DNA from: Ferruginibacter sp.
GTDB lineage: Bacteria; Bacteroidota; Bacteroidia; Chitinophagales; Chitinophagaceae
Direction: 5' to 3'
DNA length: 64,000 nt
Assembly (NCBI GenBank): GCA_028288705.1
Contig: JAQBNH010000006.1
Coordinates: 248,001 to 312,000 of the forward strand
Of this stretch, positions 63,343-64,000 are shown in pieces. The notes below the pieces were generated by a model. That model saw only the letters and a program-made list of their open reading frames with translations, made no database searches and was not told the DNA's origin. Within the stretch, counting starts at the first letter, position 1. Each line of letters starts with the position of its first letter. A program made the position numbers and the translations under genes.

Positions 63343-63831
63343 TTAACGCGTTTTACAGAGGTTATATATAATGGCATTCAGCACGCCAGGAATTATGGAA
63401 AGTAAAAGAAATAACGATAGCTGCGCACTCATGTATTCTCTTTGGTAAGAGTTCGATGGTATTTGACACAAAATTAAATACGCAGCGTAAAAACCAGAGA
63501 GCATAAGCATCGACGTGAATGTATAAACCAGGAAGGCTAACACCTTATTTTTAAAAGCGAATCCTCTTAGAGCATAGCGATACGACAATGCAAAGAGAAT
63601 CGAAATAAAAACAGCTTTGATTATATATGCTATGTCGCGAAAACCAGAGAGTAATATCCTGAGTTTATCGGGCATGATTTCCTTTTCATAGTACATGTAC
63701 CATTCTGATGATGCCTGGTTGAAAAATTCTGTGTAAAACAAAAAGTAGAAGGTGAAAACTCCTGAAAATGCAATAATGAAAAGGCAATTTAAAAGAGACG
63801 TTAGTAATAGTTGTCGATCAAAGAATTTCAT
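63343..63831 (-). CDS. Integral membrane protein, unknown function
   Basis: 162 residues from ATG 63831, four membrane helices (about 9-30, 66-86, 96-116 and 132-155). It has no recognisable motif. Codon choice looks more AT-rich than in neighbouring genes, which may indicate different constraint or history. Monocistronic; the neighbour at 63264 is convergent. Confidence 0.65.
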   Translation of the reverse strand: MKFFDRQLLLTSLLNCLFIIAFSGVFTFYFLFYTEFFNQASSEWYMYYEKEIMPDKLRILLSGFRDIAYIIKAVFISILFALSYRYALRGFAFKNKVLAFLVYTFTSMLMLSGFYAAYLILCQIPSNSYQREYMSAQLSLFLLLSIIPGVLNAIIYNLCKTR

Positions 63832-63950
63832 TTTTAATACATTTTGGTTAGCCTTGGGTAAAACCCAGGAGGTTATACTAGCCGCTTGTTGGCTGCAGGC
63901 GTTGTTTAAAAACATTTATGCAATTTGAACAATTCTTGCATTTTTACATA

Positions 63951-64000
63951 ATGGATAAGACTTTACAAATTCAGCTATTGCATTATTCATTGCTTCAAAC
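63951..64000 (+). CDS. Possible start of a truncated gene at the right edge
   Basis: ATG 63951 opens a frame (MDKTLQIQLLHYSLLQ) that runs off the window without a stop. It is short and unsupported by family resemblance, so it may be spurious. Confidence 0.25.
   Translation, partial: MDKTLQIQLLHYSLLQ

Overview
The window reads as chromosomal DNA of a Bacteroidota bacterium, most likely of the Chitinophagia/Chitinophagaceae type. The evidence is several secreted proteins with type IX secretion (T9SS) C-terminal sorting domains, a PorT-like T9SS gene beside ubiE, a TonB-dependent receptor with an N-terminal carboxypeptidase-regulatory-like domain, an F-type ATPase a subunit with a long signal-peptide-bearing N-terminus, and repeated TAnnTTTG promoter -7 boxes placed 10-80 bases before start codons. 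Species-level assignment is not possible from the sequence alone. No tRNA, rRNA, insertion sequence, prophage or CRISPR array was seen; almost everything is core or family-conserved genome.

Layout. 0-5.7 kb: end of an unknown gene, two small membrane proteins, a YfcC-type transporter, a DCC-family protein, a CoA-binding protein, and a pair of secreted proteins of which one is a T9SS-exported metzincin-like protease. 5.8-8.5 kb: YkuK, EngB, UbiE/MenG and PorT. 8.5-14.5 kb: a Wzi/RemB-like outer-membrane protein, dihydroorotase, a short MutS-like ATPase, and YifB/ComM. 14.6-19.6 kb: an ABC exporter, SemiSWEET, DUF983, and a TonB-dependent receptor whose promoter carries a TGCAA/TTGCA palindrome. 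19.7-26.2 kb: thiolase, PyrD, TerC, an M28 peptidase, RsmE and DnaB. A 455-base gene-free gap between dnaB and pheT carries five DnaA-box-like 9-mers. 26.7-35.1 kb: PheT, a coiled-coil protein, ZapA, RNase Y, L19, TatA, GatA and a lytic transglycosylase. 35.1-42.0 kb, all minus strand: PabB, a very acidic protein, PurA, ClpX, two different ClpP subunits, and a YugP-type metallopeptidase. 42.3-54.3 kb: the ATP synthase genes, in which atpB-E-F-H is separated from atpA by two large oppositely oriented secreted proteins (a sortilin/BNR-repeat protein and an M36 fungalysin). 54.4-64 kb: an ABC exporter, a 741-residue secreted protein with a caspase/gingipain-like His/Cys motif, a response regulator and histidine kinase separated by a tandem octamer repeat, a catalytically degenerate PAP2-like protein, an LpxH-like phosphatase with a glycosyltransferase, and a membrane protein.

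Functional themes are cell-surface secretion and extracellular proteolysis (PorT, RemB-like protein, three T9SS-type cargo proteins), pyrimidine/purine/folate synthesis (PyrC, PyrD, PurA, PabB), replication and translation housekeeping, ATP-dependent proteolysis, and energy coupling. The points most worth a second look are the clan-CD-like secreted protein at 56.3-58.5 kb, the DnaA-box cluster at 26.4 kb, the 8-base periodic intergenic repeats at 51.5 and 59.3 kb, the split atp operon, the paired ClpPs, the SSB-like acidic C-termini on DnaB and on the acidic protein, and the degenerate PAP2 protein.
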